DNA from: Sphingobacteriia bacterium
GTDB taxonomy: Bacteria; Bacteroidota; Bacteroidia; NS11-12g; UBA955
Direction: 5' to 3'
NCBI GenBank assembly: GCA_021151535.1
Contig: JAGKXC010000001.1
Coordinates: forward strand, 22,667-86,666
DNA: 64,000 nt
In this document: piece by piece, positions 44,352-52,581 of the stretch
How the letters are laid out: each line of letters opens with the position of its first letter
Position numbering within the stretch: position 1 is the first letter of the stretch
The notes under the pieces: model-generated
Seen by the model: only the letters and a program-made list of their open reading frames with translations
Databases searched by the model: none
What the model was told of the DNA's origin: nothing
Position numbers and translations under genes: made by a program

Positions 44352-45929
44352 ATGGAAAATTCACCCAGAAAACCCATACCGGCATTAGCCATACTGCTGA
44401 TCATTTACACACTGTTATCTCTTATCGGAATTACCAATCCACCAGTGGAAATTGGACATAACTGGCGACAAACTGTTACCGCCATGATGGCCCGAAACTT
44501 CTACACCCATAATACTACTTTTCTTTACCCAGAAGTAGACATGACCGGTAACAAATCAGGAATTATTGGTGCTGAATTTCCATTATTCCCCCAACTTATA
44601 GCGTACGCCGATCAACTTTTTGGTTTCCAACATTGGTACGGAAGATTAATAAATTTAATCATTTCAATTTTCGGGGCGATCGCTTTTTACACGTCAACAA
44701 AGCAGTTGTTTTCAAAAAAAATTGCCTTCAATGCTACAGCCATTTTACTCTGTTCTATTTGGTTTTCTTTCGCCCGTAAAATAATGCCAGATACATTCTC
44801 CATATCCTTCGCCTTGATAGGCAACTACTTCCTTCTTCAATGGCTATCGCCAAATTTACAACAGGTAAAAACAACAGAATTTAAATCGCCATTCAACCCC
44901 AATTATCCCGCTTCAAATCCCATTGTAGAAAGCATAAATACACCCTCAAAGAAACTATCTCTTGCCCCATTCCATATTTTGGGCTTCATCTTTTTTTCTT
45001 CTCTGGCGATTTTAACAAAGCTACCCGCATTACTTTGGCTTACTCCTGCTGCTTGTTTTGTTATGTATGGTAACGCACCACGCAAAATCAAATTCTCTAT
45101 CATAATAGCCTCCATTTTAATTATTATCCCAGTAATTCTATGGTACTACATTTGGGTACCAGAACTCAATAAACACTTTCAATTATTTTATCCAAAATCC
45201 ATATTAGAAGGTTGGGTTGAATTCCTGCCATTCTGGAAAATGGCATTAGAAAGATTTTACTTTACGGCCCTTTACTCTTTTGTTGCTTTGATTTTTCTAA
45301 TTCTAGGAATTTACTTTTTTATCAAAAAACAATCATTCAAAAGAAATATATCCTTGTTCATTACGCTACTTGTTTTCGTAGTTTTCATTATAAAAACAGG
45401 AAGTGTTTTCCCTCAACATAATTATTATGTAATACCATTCGTTCCTATCATGGCTATTGTTACAGGAATTGGAATTACAGAATTTATACAACAAATTTCT
45501 AAAAAAGAAAAGCCAATTTTCAAATACATAATACTGATTATTATTGGTACTGAAGCCATTCTTAATCAGCAACATGAGTTGTTCATTAAACCCAGTGAAC
45601 TATACAAATTGCAATTAGAAAAAATCGGTAAATCTATTCCTAAAAATAACCTAGTAATAAGCAATTCTGGAATCAATCCACAGGAAATTTACCTGCTCAA
45701 TCGCAGAGGTTGGGTTGTGTTCTCAAATCAACTTTGCAAACCTCAATTCATTGATAGTCTATATCACTGCGGGGCAAAATACATCCTTATAAATAAGAAT
45801 CTTCAAGAAAATTCAGACGTTGAAAGCTGTTTAAACAATCAACAAAATACAGCTTATCATTACATCCAAAAGTACGAATCCAAAGACTATCGCCTAATTG
45901 CTATTTCTTCTTCTCAAAGCCCAAACTGA
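44352..45929 (+). CDS. GT-C fold membrane glycosyltransferase (PMT-like)
   Basis: A 525-residue membrane protein with about ten helices. The first loop holds PPVEIGHNWRQTVTAMMARN and later GIIGAEFPLFPQLIAY, the same layout as the 31589-33454 enzyme, so the two are probably distant paralogs. The C-terminal 120 residues form a soluble domain (LEKIGKSIPKNNLVISNSG). It stands alone, divergent from polA. Its last 29 bases overlap the end of msrB on the other strand. Substrate unknown. Confidence 0.78.
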   Translation: MENSPRKPIPALAILLIIYTLLSLIGITNPPVEIGHNWRQTVTAMMARNFYTHNTTFLYPEVDMTGNKSGIIGAEFPLFPQLIAYADQLFGFQHWYGRLINLIISIFGAIAFYTSTKQLFSKKIAFNATAILLCSIWFSFARKIMPDTFSISFALIGNYFLLQWLSPNLQQVKTTEFKSPFNPNYPASNPIVESINTPSKKLSLAPFHILGFIFFSSLAILTKLPALLWLTPAACFVMYGNAPRKIKFSIIIASILIIIPVILWYYIWVPELNKHFQLFYPKSILEGWVEFLPFWKMALERFYFTALYSFVALIFLILGIYFFIKKQSFKRNISLFITLLVFVVFIIKTGSVFPQHNYYVIPFVPIMAIVTGIGITEFIQQISKKEKPIFKYIILIIIGTEAILNQQHELFIKPSELYKLQLEKIGKSIPKNNLVISNSGINPQEIYLLNRRGWVVFSNQLCKPQFIDSLYHCGAKYILINKNLQENSDVESCLNNQQNTAYHYIQKYESKDYRLIAISSSQSPN

Positions 45930-46458
45930 TTCCATTTATACAATAGCGCAAACCCGTTGGCTGCTCATAACCATCGTTAAAAACATGCCCCAAATGACCG
46001 CCACATCTCGCACACACAACCTCAGTTCTTACCATGTTGTGTGATAAATCAACTATTTCTTTTACCCGATCTTTTTCAATTGGTTGAAAGAAACTTGGCC
46101 ATCCACAACCAGCATCAAATTTTGTTTCACTATGAAACAATTCCAAACCACATCCTTTACAAACGTAAGTTCCCGAATCCCACTGTTGCTCGTAATCACT
46201 CGAAAATGGTCTTTCGGTACCTTTTTTTCTCAATACTTGAAATGCTGCTGGGCCTAGTTCCTCTAACCACTCTTCATCTGTTTTATTTACTTCAAATTGT
46301 TGCATACTTGTTCTCAATTTTGTTCTCTCAATCATTCGATGCTGAACCTCTCTGGAGGTATCATTTTTACACATCAACTCAACATTAGTATATCCTGACA
46401 ATACTATCAAAAATATTGAAACAATAACCATCATTACAAAAAGTGAAATTCTCTTCAT
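45901..46458 (-). CDS. msrB: Peptide-methionine (R)-S-oxide reductase, exported or membrane-anchored
   Basis: A 185-residue enzyme reducing methionine-R-sulfoxide. The N-terminal hydrophobic segment (about 5-24) is a signal or anchor, so it acts outside the cytoplasm. The MsrB domain begins EEWLEELGPAAFQVLRKKGT. Zinc ligands are in CKGC and CARC. The catalytic cysteine lies in RYCINGISL, with the GCGWPSF and GHVFNDG motifs intact. Its C-terminus is antisense to the end of the GT-C gene. Confidence 0.93.
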   Translation of the reverse strand: MKRISLFVMMVIVSIFLIVLSGYTNVELMCKNDTSREVQHRMIERTKLRTSMQQFEVNKTDEEWLEELGPAAFQVLRKKGTERPFSSDYEQQWDSGTYVCKGCGLELFHSETKFDAGCGWPSFFQPIEKDRVKEIVDLSHNMVRTEVVCARCGGHLGHVFNDGYEQPTGLRYCINGISLGFEKKK

Positions 46459-46520
46459 TTTTTATCGATTTAAACAAAGTAAACAATCCAAATCAAAAAG
46501 AGTTGTAATATCGCATTCGA

Positions 46521-47204
46521 ATGAACTTCTTTGCACACTTTTTACTCGACCATGAGCCTTCTTCACCCATTTTTAATGCAGCCTTGATTGCACCCGATAT
46601 TATCAGAAGCTTCAGCCCAGATAACAAAAGATTTAATTGGGAAAACATTTATAACAATCCCAACGCTTCACCTATGTTAAAAGAATTTTCAAGGGGTTGT
46701 TTACAACATATCCAAAGAGATAAGCAATTTCATGAATCCCAAATGTTCCATGAAATTTATGCAATTTGTAGAAATGAATGGAGCCAAACATCCAAAGAAA
46801 TTGGCTTAGAAAGGTTTTGGTTTTCACTTCATGTAACAGTTGAAATGATTATAGACAAAATATTTATATCAAATAATTTAGAAAAATTAATTGAATTCTA
46901 TTTTACCATGTCTAATCATGAAAAAACGTATATAGAAATTTTAAAAGAATTACAATACCAGAACATCGAGATATTTCAATATCGCTATCAAAGATTTTGC
47001 GAAAGTGCTTACCTTTTCCATTATCAGCAGCCAGAAAAAATAGCCTATGCACTACATAGAATCCACAAAAGTTTAGGTATTCCTACTCCTTGGCATGATC
47101 AACAAATTGAACCAATCAAAGCATTGGTTCAATTTACAGAATCCGCTATCTTACAGCATCGGGAATTCCAAAATAACTTTCAACCCTTACTTAGAACTAA
47201 ATAA
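46521..47204 (+). CDS. Hypothetical protein, weakly like ACP phosphodiesterase (AcpH)
   Basis: A 227-residue soluble, helical protein. The N-terminal MNFFAHFLLDH, RGCLQHIQRDKQFHES and HVTVEMIIDKIF show the His/Asp spacing seen in AcpH (DUF479) proteins, which remove phosphopantetheine from ACP, but sequence support is limited and several expected residues differ. A TAATATCG element ends 7 bases before the ATG. Its end overlaps the convergent membrane gene by 8 bases. Treated as unknown. Confidence 0.5.
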   Translation: MNFFAHFLLDHEPSSPIFNAALIAPDIIRSFSPDNKRFNWENIYNNPNASPMLKEFSRGCLQHIQRDKQFHESQMFHEIYAICRNEWSQTSKEIGLERFWFSLHVTVEMIIDKIFISNNLEKLIEFYFTMSNHEKTYIEILKELQYQNIEIFQYRYQRFCESAYLFHYQQPEKIAYALHRIHKSLGIPTPWHDQQIEPIKALVQFTESAILQHREFQNNFQPLLRTK

Positions 47205-48195
47205 AATTCTTGAGAAAAACATCGCCAAAAAGCGAAAATACAATCAGTGCCATCAACAGCACATTTACCATGTCTTTCCACCACGAAACACGTTCATCAT
47301 TAAAGAAACTTGATAAAAACACCGTGAGTGGAAAACCCATTAGCAAGTAAAAAGATTCCATTTCCTTCCAATGCAACAAAAGCATAAACAAGGAATAAAC
47401 AAAAAACATGGCCATCAGGGTAATACTGCGCCTTACATCGGTATTGTTCTTATAGTAATTGCCCAATTGTCTCAACAATCCAAATACTGCAACCAAAAGA
47501 AAAATACCAAAAATCACGTAACTATAATTGGGTAACAACCCCATTTTAACAATATTCTTCAGTGAATCATTCATATTGGTAACAACATCCACTGGCTCAT
47601 TATGCAAACGAAAAATGTAATTGATCGAACTTACAAAGTAATACGGCAAACCCAAGCCAAAAACGATCGCCAAAACATCCTTTACAACAATAGTTTTGTA
47701 CACCAAAACGGCAATTACCAAAAAAACAATGATCCATAAATGGTCAGGAACAACCAATAGACTTAAGCCAAAAAACAAACCCGCATAAAACAACACTTGC
47801 GTATTATATCCCTCCCTCAATCGAATCATCAATCGAAGTCCAGCAAAAGCAAATAAATTCCCAATCTGAAATTCCGACAACAAAAAATTCCCCATAAAAA
47901 GAGAATTGATCAACAAAAAGAAATAAGCTCCCATGTAGCCTCCGCCCTGCACCAATCCCGTATGAACACATGTTTCACTGATAATCAAGGCTTGTAAAAC
48001 AACCAAACCAAAAGAAATCACAAACGACAACCAAGTGAATTGATTAACATAGTAAACCATCCCTGTAATAATCGTATTTCCACCGGTGTAAGGCGATGGA
48101 TGCATAAACACAATAGCAAATATTCTAACTGCCAAAGCCAGCAAAAACACCAAAATGGCAATTCCCAAATTATTTTTTTGCAACCTTTCAATCAT
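47197..48195 (-). CDS. Multi-pass membrane protein, DUF6427-like
   Basis: A 332-residue membrane protein with about eight to ten helices and little soluble part. The pattern MIERLQKNNLGIAILVFLLAL, then GNFLLSEFQIGNLFAFAGLR followed by GYNTQVLFYAGLFFGLSLL resembles the Bacteroidota DUF6427 family. Function unknown. It overlaps the upstream secreted-protein gene by 8 bases (ATGATTGA), so the pair is translationally coupled. Confidence 0.6.
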   Translation of the reverse strand: MIERLQKNNLGIAILVFLLALAVRIFAIVFMHPSPYTGGNTIITGMVYYVNQFTWLSFVISFGLVVLQALIISETCVHTGLVQGGGYMGAYFFLLINSLFMGNFLLSEFQIGNLFAFAGLRLMIRLREGYNTQVLFYAGLFFGLSLLVVPDHLWIIVFLVIAVLVYKTIVVKDVLAIVFGLGLPYYFVSSINYIFRLHNEPVDVVTNMNDSLKNIVKMGLLPNYSYVIFGIFLLVAVFGLLRQLGNYYKNNTDVRRSITLMAMFFVYSLFMLLLHWKEMESFYLLMGFPLTVFLSSFFNDERVSWWKDMVNVLLMALIVFSLFGDVFLKNFI

Positions 48196-49717
48196 CTCCC
48201 AAAACTTGCATCCAATACCATTCTTTATTTCGAATCAAAGGTACAGTAAACAAACAGTATTCTGTTTGTTTACCTTCTTCAGGAATAATTTCACCCATAA
48301 TATTTTCCTGTTTAAATAACCATCCCCTATCTACCGTTAAATCGGCTCCTACCTTAACATGCATGATGCGGTTACTTTCCAATTCATTATCGTTATATAA
48401 AAAATTCAACGCACCACCACATACATAAACCCCATACCCAAATAAATAAATATTGTTGCTAGAAGAAACTTGATTCTTACGAATTACTATTACAGAATCA
48501 TACCTGAATGCGTTATTTTGAAATGGCAGCCCCAAGAAACTCAAAGCAATGTCGCCAAAATGAAAATACTGTCGCGTAGTATTTTGAGGAACCCCATTCA
48601 CATAATAAGTTTCCATTTGACGGGTGATGTAATATTGCTCGCCAACCAAAACCCATCCACCATTGTCTAATGGAATTAATTCCCTAGTTTCAAAATATTG
48701 GGGCTTGTCTGTTCTCTTTGGATTTACGATGCCAGTTAACTGTTTTGTTTCTATCTCATTAAACCAATGGATAAATCTACAAGTATCTTTACTTTTATCA
48801 AATGACTCAACAAAACAACCATCCAAACCCTTAGATTCAACTGCCTGAAAATAACCAGCAAAATAAAATTGCTGATTACTTGGATGGCAAACCACAATAA
48901 CATCTCTTACATTTTCAACTGCCTGAACTGTTCCAGTGCCGATGCTTGGTTGGCTATTCTCACCTAAAATATTCTTGCCATGTATCCATACAAATGCTTC
49001 ACTAACACCAATATTTTTACCATTAAATAATGACGACTTTTCTAATCTATTTTCATCAAAATACAAACACATCACTTCACCCATATTGTTAACCTCAATT
49101 GCTTTCCATTGCAATTCGGTAACACTCATTTTAGATGGCAAGAATCCATCTTTATATCCCCATTTTCCAGAAATATCCCCAACAATAATTCCAATTTTAG
49201 GCGATGCTTGAAATCCGCGATTTCCAGAGTTAAACATAATTGCTAACGTCCACAATTTTCTATTGATTGCATAATCACAAACTACATCTTTCTCGCTAAT
49301 TTCACCCCAATCAAAACTACCTAATCGTTTGATCTCCACATCAGCCGTTAAACCTAATTCCTGCTTCGTTAACAAAACCTCAACCATACCCCGCTTACCT
49401 CGAATTACAGAAATCCAAAAAATGCCTGAATCCGTAGAAAATACTTTTAAAACCCATTCCCTCGAAGCCGTTTTGATTTCTTTGCTTTTAACATATCCCA
49501 ATTGCTCATCATATTGCTCAATAGTAAATCCAGTTTCTAATTGATAATTGCCAAAGTCTATTGTGTACAATTGATCATTAACATGACCTATTGGCTTGTG
49601 GAATTGACTTTTGCGATGATTTAATTGCGATTTGTTTGAAATAAAAACTGATTGACCCCAAGATTGATTGGTTAAAACAATTGTCAACAACAATATCCGT
49701 TGGGTCCATTGATACAT
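48188..49717 (-). CDS. Secreted protein of unknown function
   Basis: A 509-residue protein with a signal peptide cleaved about residue 21 (IVLTNQSWG-QSV). The mature part is beta-rich without clear repeats, with many aromatic strands such as QYFHFGDIALSFLG. No T9SS sorting domain is visible at the C-terminus (ends WYWMQVLGDD), so it may be periplasmic or on the outer membrane. Coupled to the following membrane protein gene. Not recognised. Confidence 0.6.
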   Translation of the reverse strand: MYQWTQRILLLTIVLTNQSWGQSVFISNKSQLNHRKSQFHKPIGHVNDQLYTIDFGNYQLETGFTIEQYDEQLGYVKSKEIKTASREWVLKVFSTDSGIFWISVIRGKRGMVEVLLTKQELGLTADVEIKRLGSFDWGEISEKDVVCDYAINRKLWTLAIMFNSGNRGFQASPKIGIIVGDISGKWGYKDGFLPSKMSVTELQWKAIEVNNMGEVMCLYFDENRLEKSSLFNGKNIGVSEAFVWIHGKNILGENSQPSIGTGTVQAVENVRDVIVVCHPSNQQFYFAGYFQAVESKGLDGCFVESFDKSKDTCRFIHWFNEIETKQLTGIVNPKRTDKPQYFETRELIPLDNGGWVLVGEQYYITRQMETYYVNGVPQNTTRQYFHFGDIALSFLGLPFQNNAFRYDSVIVIRKNQVSSSNNIYLFGYGVYVCGGALNFLYNDNELESNRIMHVKVGADLTVDRGWLFKQENIMGEIIPEEGKQTEYCLFTVPLIRNKEWYWMQVLGDD

Positions 49718-49763
49718 AACTCCAAATTTCCCTTATTCGCCTATAAATCCCAAACGCAAATTG

Positions 49764-49771
49764 TACTTTTG
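49764..49771 (+). promoter_or_regulatory. -7 box TACTTTTG before hflX
   Basis: Perfect TAnnTTTG, 20 bases before the TTG start of hflX; no in-frame ATG exists in the family's N-terminal region. Confidence 0.55.
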
Positions 49772-49791
49772 CATTCTATTTTCATAATTCA

Positions 49792-50961
49792 TTGAAATCT
49801 CCTGATAAACAAATCGAAAAAGCTATTTTAGTTGGAGTTGAAACTCCCAAATCAATCTATCCATTAGAAGAAACTCTTGATGAATTAGAACAATTGATCC
49901 AAACTAGTGGCGCTGTAACAAACAAACGTTTTACCCAAAAACTTGAACACCCCCATCCTAAAACCTATATCGGAAAAGGTAAATTAGAGGAAATTCAAAA
50001 ATACACCAGTTCACATGAAATTGATATTGCAGTGTTCGACGATGAATTATCGCCAGCACAAATTCGCAATATTGAAACTGAATTGCAAAATGTAAAGGTG
50101 TTAACAAGAACAAACCTCATTTTAGACATTTTTGCGAATAACGCAAAAACAGCTCAAGCCAAAACCCAAGTTGAATTGGCACAAAGTATTTTTTTACTTC
50201 CGCGATTAACGGGTATGTGGACCCACCTTTCCAAACAAAAAGGGGGTATTGGTATGAAGGGACCAGGGGAAACAGAAATTGAAACAGATAGAAGAGCCCT
50301 GAGAAACCGAATCGCATTATTACGTGAAAAATTACAAGCCATAGAAAAAACAGGATATACCCAACGTAAATCTCGAGAAAATATTTATAAAGTTGCGTTA
50401 GTTGGATATACCAATGTTGGTAAAAGTACCATCATGAATCTACTCTCAAGATCCGATGTTTTGGTTGAAAACAAACTATTTGCAACATTAGATTCTACGG
50501 TAAGGAAAGTTGTTTTTAGCGATCCAGATGATCCAGCAATCATGGTTCCTTTTCTACTGTCTGATACAGTAGGATTTATCCGTAAACTGCCAACGATGTT
50601 AGTTGAAAGCTTTAAAAGTACCCTGGCAGAAACAATGGAAACCGACCTTTTGGTACATGTAGTAGATATCTCTAACCCCAATTTTGAACGTCAAATGATG
50701 GCAGTAAAAGAAATTTTACATGAAATTGGTGGTTCAAATAAGCCAGAATTGGTGGTTTTCAATAAAGTAGATGCTTTTGAAGGGCATGAAGATGATTTCT
50801 TCGTAGGTACAACAGGATTATCAATAGATCAATTTGAAAAGAGTTGGATTGCTAAAGAAAATGCACCTGCTGTATTCATTTCTGCAACCAAGCAAGAGAA
50901 TATTCAAAAACTTCGTAATACTTTGGTTTCACTACTAACAAAAAAGACCGCAAACCCATAA
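49792..50961 (+). CDS. hflX: GTPase HflX
   Basis: A 389-residue ribosome-splitting GTPase. The N-terminal HflX domain (VGVETPK, KTYIGKGKLEEIQ, VFDDELSPAQIRNIE, RTNLILDIFA) is followed by a glycine-rich linker GGIGMKGPGETEIETDRR and a G domain: G1 GYTNVGKST (about 203-211), G3 DTVGF, G4 NKVD, G5 SATK. The start is TTG 49792. The stop codon sits inside a hairpin that terminates the opposite-strand gene. Confidence 0.93.
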   Translation: MKSPDKQIEKAILVGVETPKSIYPLEETLDELEQLIQTSGAVTNKRFTQKLEHPHPKTYIGKGKLEEIQKYTSSHEIDIAVFDDELSPAQIRNIETELQNVKVLTRTNLILDIFANNAKTAQAKTQVELAQSIFLLPRLTGMWTHLSKQKGGIGMKGPGETEIETDRRALRNRIALLREKLQAIEKTGYTQRKSRENIYKVALVGYTNVGKSTIMNLLSRSDVLVENKLFATLDSTVRKVVFSDPDDPAIMVPFLLSDTVGFIRKLPTMLVESFKSTLAETMETDLLVHVVDISNPNFERQMMAVKEILHEIGGSNKPELVVFNKVDAFEGHEDDFFVGTTGLSIDQFEKSWIAKENAPAVFISATKQENIQKLRNTLVSLLTKKTANP

Positions 50962-50973
50962 GCTTGCGGTCTT
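50944..50973 (-). terminator. Terminator of the DUF2795 gene, overlapping the hflX stop
   Basis: Ten-base stem AAGACCGCAA/TTGCGGTCTT with a ten-base loop that contains the hflX stop. The T-run follows the stem only on the reverse strand (TTTTTTG), so it serves the gene at 51004-51225. Confidence 0.8.
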
Positions 50974-51003
50974 GAAAGATCATAGAATCCCTACAAAAGA
51001 GAA

Positions 51004-51225
51004 TTACAATTCGTCTTCGTTGAAGAAGTAATCATCGTCTGTTGGATAATCACTCCAAATTTCTTCGATGCTTTCGTAAGGTTCGCCATCATCTTCTAAT
51101 TCTTGAAGATTCTCGATAACTTCTAAAGGTGCACCTGAACGAATTGCATAATCAATTAATTCGTCTTTGGTGGCTGGCCATGGAGCGTCATCAAGATAAC
51201 TTACCAATTCTAATGTCCAGTACAT
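51004..51225 (-). CDS. DUF2795 domain protein
   Basis: A 73-residue acidic protein strongly conserved in Bacteroidota: MYWTLELVSYLDDAPWPATK, a middle IDYAIRSGAPLEVIENLQEL and a C-terminal DYPTDDDYFFNEDEL. Function unknown. Start ATG 51225 matches the family N-terminus; the frame extends upstream through a TATATTTTCG promoter-like site, which should not be translated. Closed by a strong terminator. Confidence 0.88.
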   Translation of the reverse strand: MYWTLELVSYLDDAPWPATKDELIDYAIRSGAPLEVIENLQELEDDGEPYESIEEIWSDYPTDDDYFFNEDEL

Positions 51226-51299
51226 ATCTCTAACTAATTTCTTTCCCGCGAAAATATATTTTTCATTCAAAAAAACAAGACCATTTTTGTAATAACATT

Positions 51300-51965
51300 A
51301 TGCACACTGATTGGCACGACCCTATAAATGAATATTGCTTCAATCAAAGCAGCCCTGAAAACCCATTTTTACAGGCAATTCATAGCTTTACTTGGAAGAA
51401 TATGTTGAACCCCAGAATGTTAAGTGAACACATTCAAGGAAGCTTATTATCGCATTTAGTTGCGATCATGAAACCCCAAAACATTCTGGAAATAGGCACA
51501 TTTACTGGATATAGTACCGCATGTCTGCTTCAGAACCTTCCAAAAAATGCTTCGCTTCATACAATCGAAGCCCATCAAGAAACCCTTTTTAAAACCAGAG
51601 AATTTTGGAAATCACATAAAAAAGAACATTTGGTACAATGGCACGAAGGTGAAGCCTTGGAAATTTTGCCTAACTTCAAAATAAATTTCAATCTAATCTT
51701 TGTAGATGCCGATAAGGCCAATTATAAACACTATCTCAATGCTTGTTTGCCATTATTATCAGAAAATGGAATTATTCTATTCGATAACACTTTGTGGAGT
51801 AAGCGCGTTGTAAATGAAATTGATATACTAAAAGATAAAGATACACGCAACATGCATGAATTCAATCAATACGCATGTAATCTACCAGGTGTTACAACAA
51901 CAATCTTACCAATTAGAGATGGATTAACAATGGTTAGAAAACAAAATGAATCACCGTTATTTTGA
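51300..51965 (+). CDS. SAM-dependent O-methyltransferase (caffeoyl-CoA OMT-like)
   Basis: A 221-residue class I methyltransferase. SAM-binding loop ILEIGTFTGYSTACLL (about 63-78) is followed by IEAHQE, then the metal-binding FVDADKANYKHYL and LFDNTLWSKRVV. The N-terminal MLNPRMLSEHIQGSLLSHLV fits the family. Such enzymes methylate hydroxyls of small aromatics or related compounds; the substrate is not known. It overlies no other gene and lies 11 bases from the MarR gene end. Confidence 0.87.
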   Translation: MHTDWHDPINEYCFNQSSPENPFLQAIHSFTWKNMLNPRMLSEHIQGSLLSHLVAIMKPQNILEIGTFTGYSTACLLQNLPKNASLHTIEAHQETLFKTREFWKSHKKEHLVQWHEGEALEILPNFKINFNLIFVDADKANYKHYLNACLPLLSENGIILFDNTLWSKRVVNEIDILKDKDTRNMHEFNQYACNLPGVTTTILPIRDGLTMVRKQNESPLF

Positions 51966-51976
51966 TCTATAGGAAA

Positions 51977-52432
51977 CTATTTTTCATTCCTAATTTCATC
52001 CAACATATCACTTAAAATACTAAAATCTATTTTAGCATTATCTGATATCTGATCAAAATGACTCAAAACAATTGGATCTAATTCCTCCAATAATGCCAAT
52101 CCTTTTTCAGTAATTGCAATATTCATTTTTCTGCGATTACTTTCACATATGGCTCGCTCAATGTATCCCATTTTCAACATTCGATCACATAAACGAGTTA
52201 AATCAGGATTTTTATCCAACATTACATCCTTGATTTCCTTTGGATTAGCATTTTCTGGATATTTTCCCCTCAGAATTCTCAAAACATTGTATTGTTGACT
52301 GGTAATACCATAATTGCGAATCAAATCTTTCATCTTTGTCTGCAACCATCCTGCAGTATAGATAATGTTCAAGTAGGCTTTTTGAACATCCGATTCAAAC
52401 TTTTTTTGTTTTATGGCTTCCTCTATTTTCAC
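51977..52432 (-). CDS. MarR family transcriptional regulator
   Basis: A 151-residue dimeric winged-helix regulator. Helix-turn-helix and wing: YGITSQQYNVLRILRGKY, the recognition helix region NPDLTRLCDRMLKMGYIER, then the wing AICESNRRKMNIAITEKG. Start GTG 52432. It is divergent from kynU, so it may regulate kynU or itself, as MarR genes often control their neighbour; no operator is obvious in the 149-base spacer. Confidence 0.88.
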   Translation of the reverse strand: MKIEEAIKQKKFESDVQKAYLNIIYTAGWLQTKMKDLIRNYGITSQQYNVLRILRGKYPENANPKEIKDVMLDKNPDLTRLCDRMLKMGYIERAICESNRRKMNIAITEKGLALLEELDPIVLSHFDQISDNAKIDFSILSDMLDEIRNEK

Positions 52433-52566
52433 TTTTCTCCAATTAAATACACTGCAAAATAAGCCAAAATATCAAACAAATGAAAAAATAACATCATCTA
52501 TCCTGCCCTATTTTACTTTTATTATAAACCTTATCAATGTCATTTCAACCCATCCAAACAAACCAT

Positions 52567-52574
52567 TAAATTTG
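52567..52574 (+). promoter_or_regulatory. -7 box TAAATTTG before kynU
   Basis: Perfect TAnnTTTG, 7 bases before ATG 52582; predicts a near-leaderless mRNA. Confidence 0.6.
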
Positions 52575-52581
52575 CATCGGA

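Noticed and set aside
44676..44683. HIP1 palindrome GCGATCGC
   Set aside because: Only one full copy was seen; the enriched word is the non-palindromic half GGCGAT, so this is not HIP1 as in cyanobacteria.
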